This document shows, piece after piece, positions 63,251-64,000 of a DNA stretch of 64,000 nucleotides. The notes beneath the pieces were generated by a model. That model did not search any database. It had not been told where the DNA came from and worked only from the letters and a program-made list of their open reading frames with translations. Where the stretch lies: the NCBI RefSeq assembly GCF_029962835.1, contig NC_080574.1:21426001-21490000 (forward strand). Direction: 5' to 3'. The translations under genes and the position numbers were made by a program. Every line of letters begins with the position of its first letter. Position 1 is the stretch's first letter. The DNA comes from Magnolia sinica (lineage: Eukaryota; Streptophyta; Magnoliopsida; Magnoliales; Magnoliaceae).

Positions 63251-64000
63251 GTTGCAGTAGAGAAGGTTGGTGTAGATAGTACCCGAAAAAATAGACATTC
63301 TGCATTTTGTGGGGAGTGCCTGGATGGATGGCTTCAAGGTTGATCATGTGGATTTTTTTTGCATAGGAGGTGATGCATGATTGAAAACCGTTTAACTAGT
63401 TGTCAGATGTGCAATGCCTCATGCTGTGGATGTAAAGGATTCCTTTTGAATGATAGTAGGGCAGCACATCATGTGATGTGGGTTTTGTTTTGTATGGAAG
63501 CAGTTAGCTGCTTTATGAAGGAGCCGTCACTGCTTGTGTTCTTCTGTATTGTGTTTTGCTTGATGCTTTGTTTCTCACCTTATGAATTTGCTTTCTAATC
63601 AAGCATATCTGCGTTGAAGAACACGCCGGAAGGTTAGGATTGTCCCATTTATGTAATCTATTTTCTGGCCTGTATTTTTGTAACCCACCCTACTGATGTT
63701 CCAGTTGATTCAACTCTGCATCCATGCTTATGGTAGTGATAGGCGCATAGTGCATCCTTGTTAGGCTGACCTCTAAATTTTGAACTGTGGCTTTGAATAA
63801 TCAGTTGTAGCATGCATACATGGTCTGGCAAGTTGTAGTGTTGATCATTGCCCATAAATCCATGGGGCCCATCAGAAGTGCATTCCATAGACCCCACTTT
63901 TGATGGGCATTGGCTTCAAAAAATCAGGTTGATCAAGAACTGTCACTTGTGCCATTTATGAGCCACAATCATTTGTTTTAAATTTCAGCTGTCCAAGGGC
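63251..64000. other. 3' flank of the KIWI-like gene
   Basis: 3' UTR-like sequence to perhaps 63660, then a repeat core near 63855-63870 ('atggggcccatcag'). The 73-codon frame at 63377-63598 is Cys/Phe-rich and has no recognisable similarity; it is not called. Confidence 0.45.

Noticed and set aside
63377-63598. 73-codon Cys/Phe-rich frame downstream of the KIWI-like gene
   Set aside because: No family similarity, and the position fits a 3' UTR or flank.

Overview
The window is nuclear DNA of a flowering plant. Three host genes can be read with plant-type introns or plant-specific sequence: a 1-aminocyclopropane-1-carboxylate oxidase (ACO5-like), the tRNA-splicing endonuclease subunit Sen2, and a small PC4-type transcriptional coactivator (KIWI-like). 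All lie on the + strand in the right half. The very frequent 'GGGCCCACCATGATGTATGT'-type foldback repeat gives the impression of a magnoliid-like genome (Magnoliales or Laurales); that taxonomic call is an inference from memory of such sequences and was not tested.

Left half (1-29.6 kb): almost entirely repeats, with no intact host gene found. In order it holds foldback MITEs (1-1500), an AT-rich tract (1501-2810), a CACTA-like element (2811-6303) split by a 3.1-kb hAT element (3058-6151) that carries a piece of an AUX1/LAX auxin-influx carrier gene, the 3' end of a Copia element (6304-8332), a 3.6-kb solo LTR (8333-11942), an oppositely oriented LTR-like block with a 34-bp minisatellite (11943-14954), and a complete-length but decayed Ty3/gypsy chromovirus (14960-27578) with 3174-bp LTRs and a CAGTG target duplication.

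Middle (29.6-47.3 kb): MITEs, a long foldback Mutator-like element with a 20-bp minisatellite in its loop (30080-31415), tRNA-derived SINEs, then the three-exon ACO gene (35318-36921) with a TATA box. Further MITEs and a 2.5-kb hAT-like segment (41589-44088) lead to the intronless Sen2 gene (46581-47321).

Right part (47.3-64 kb): a SINE with a clear target duplication, a Tourist-type MITE, a decayed Copia element (49871-54630), a 353-bp duplication that is identical by eye on either side of it, and the KIWI-like gene (57055-63250). The KIWI-like gene's second intron is 5.5 kb long and contains a reverse-strand LINE, itself split by a MITE. The three host genes belong to unrelated processes (ethylene synthesis, tRNA splicing, transcription), and nothing suggests that they work as a cluster.
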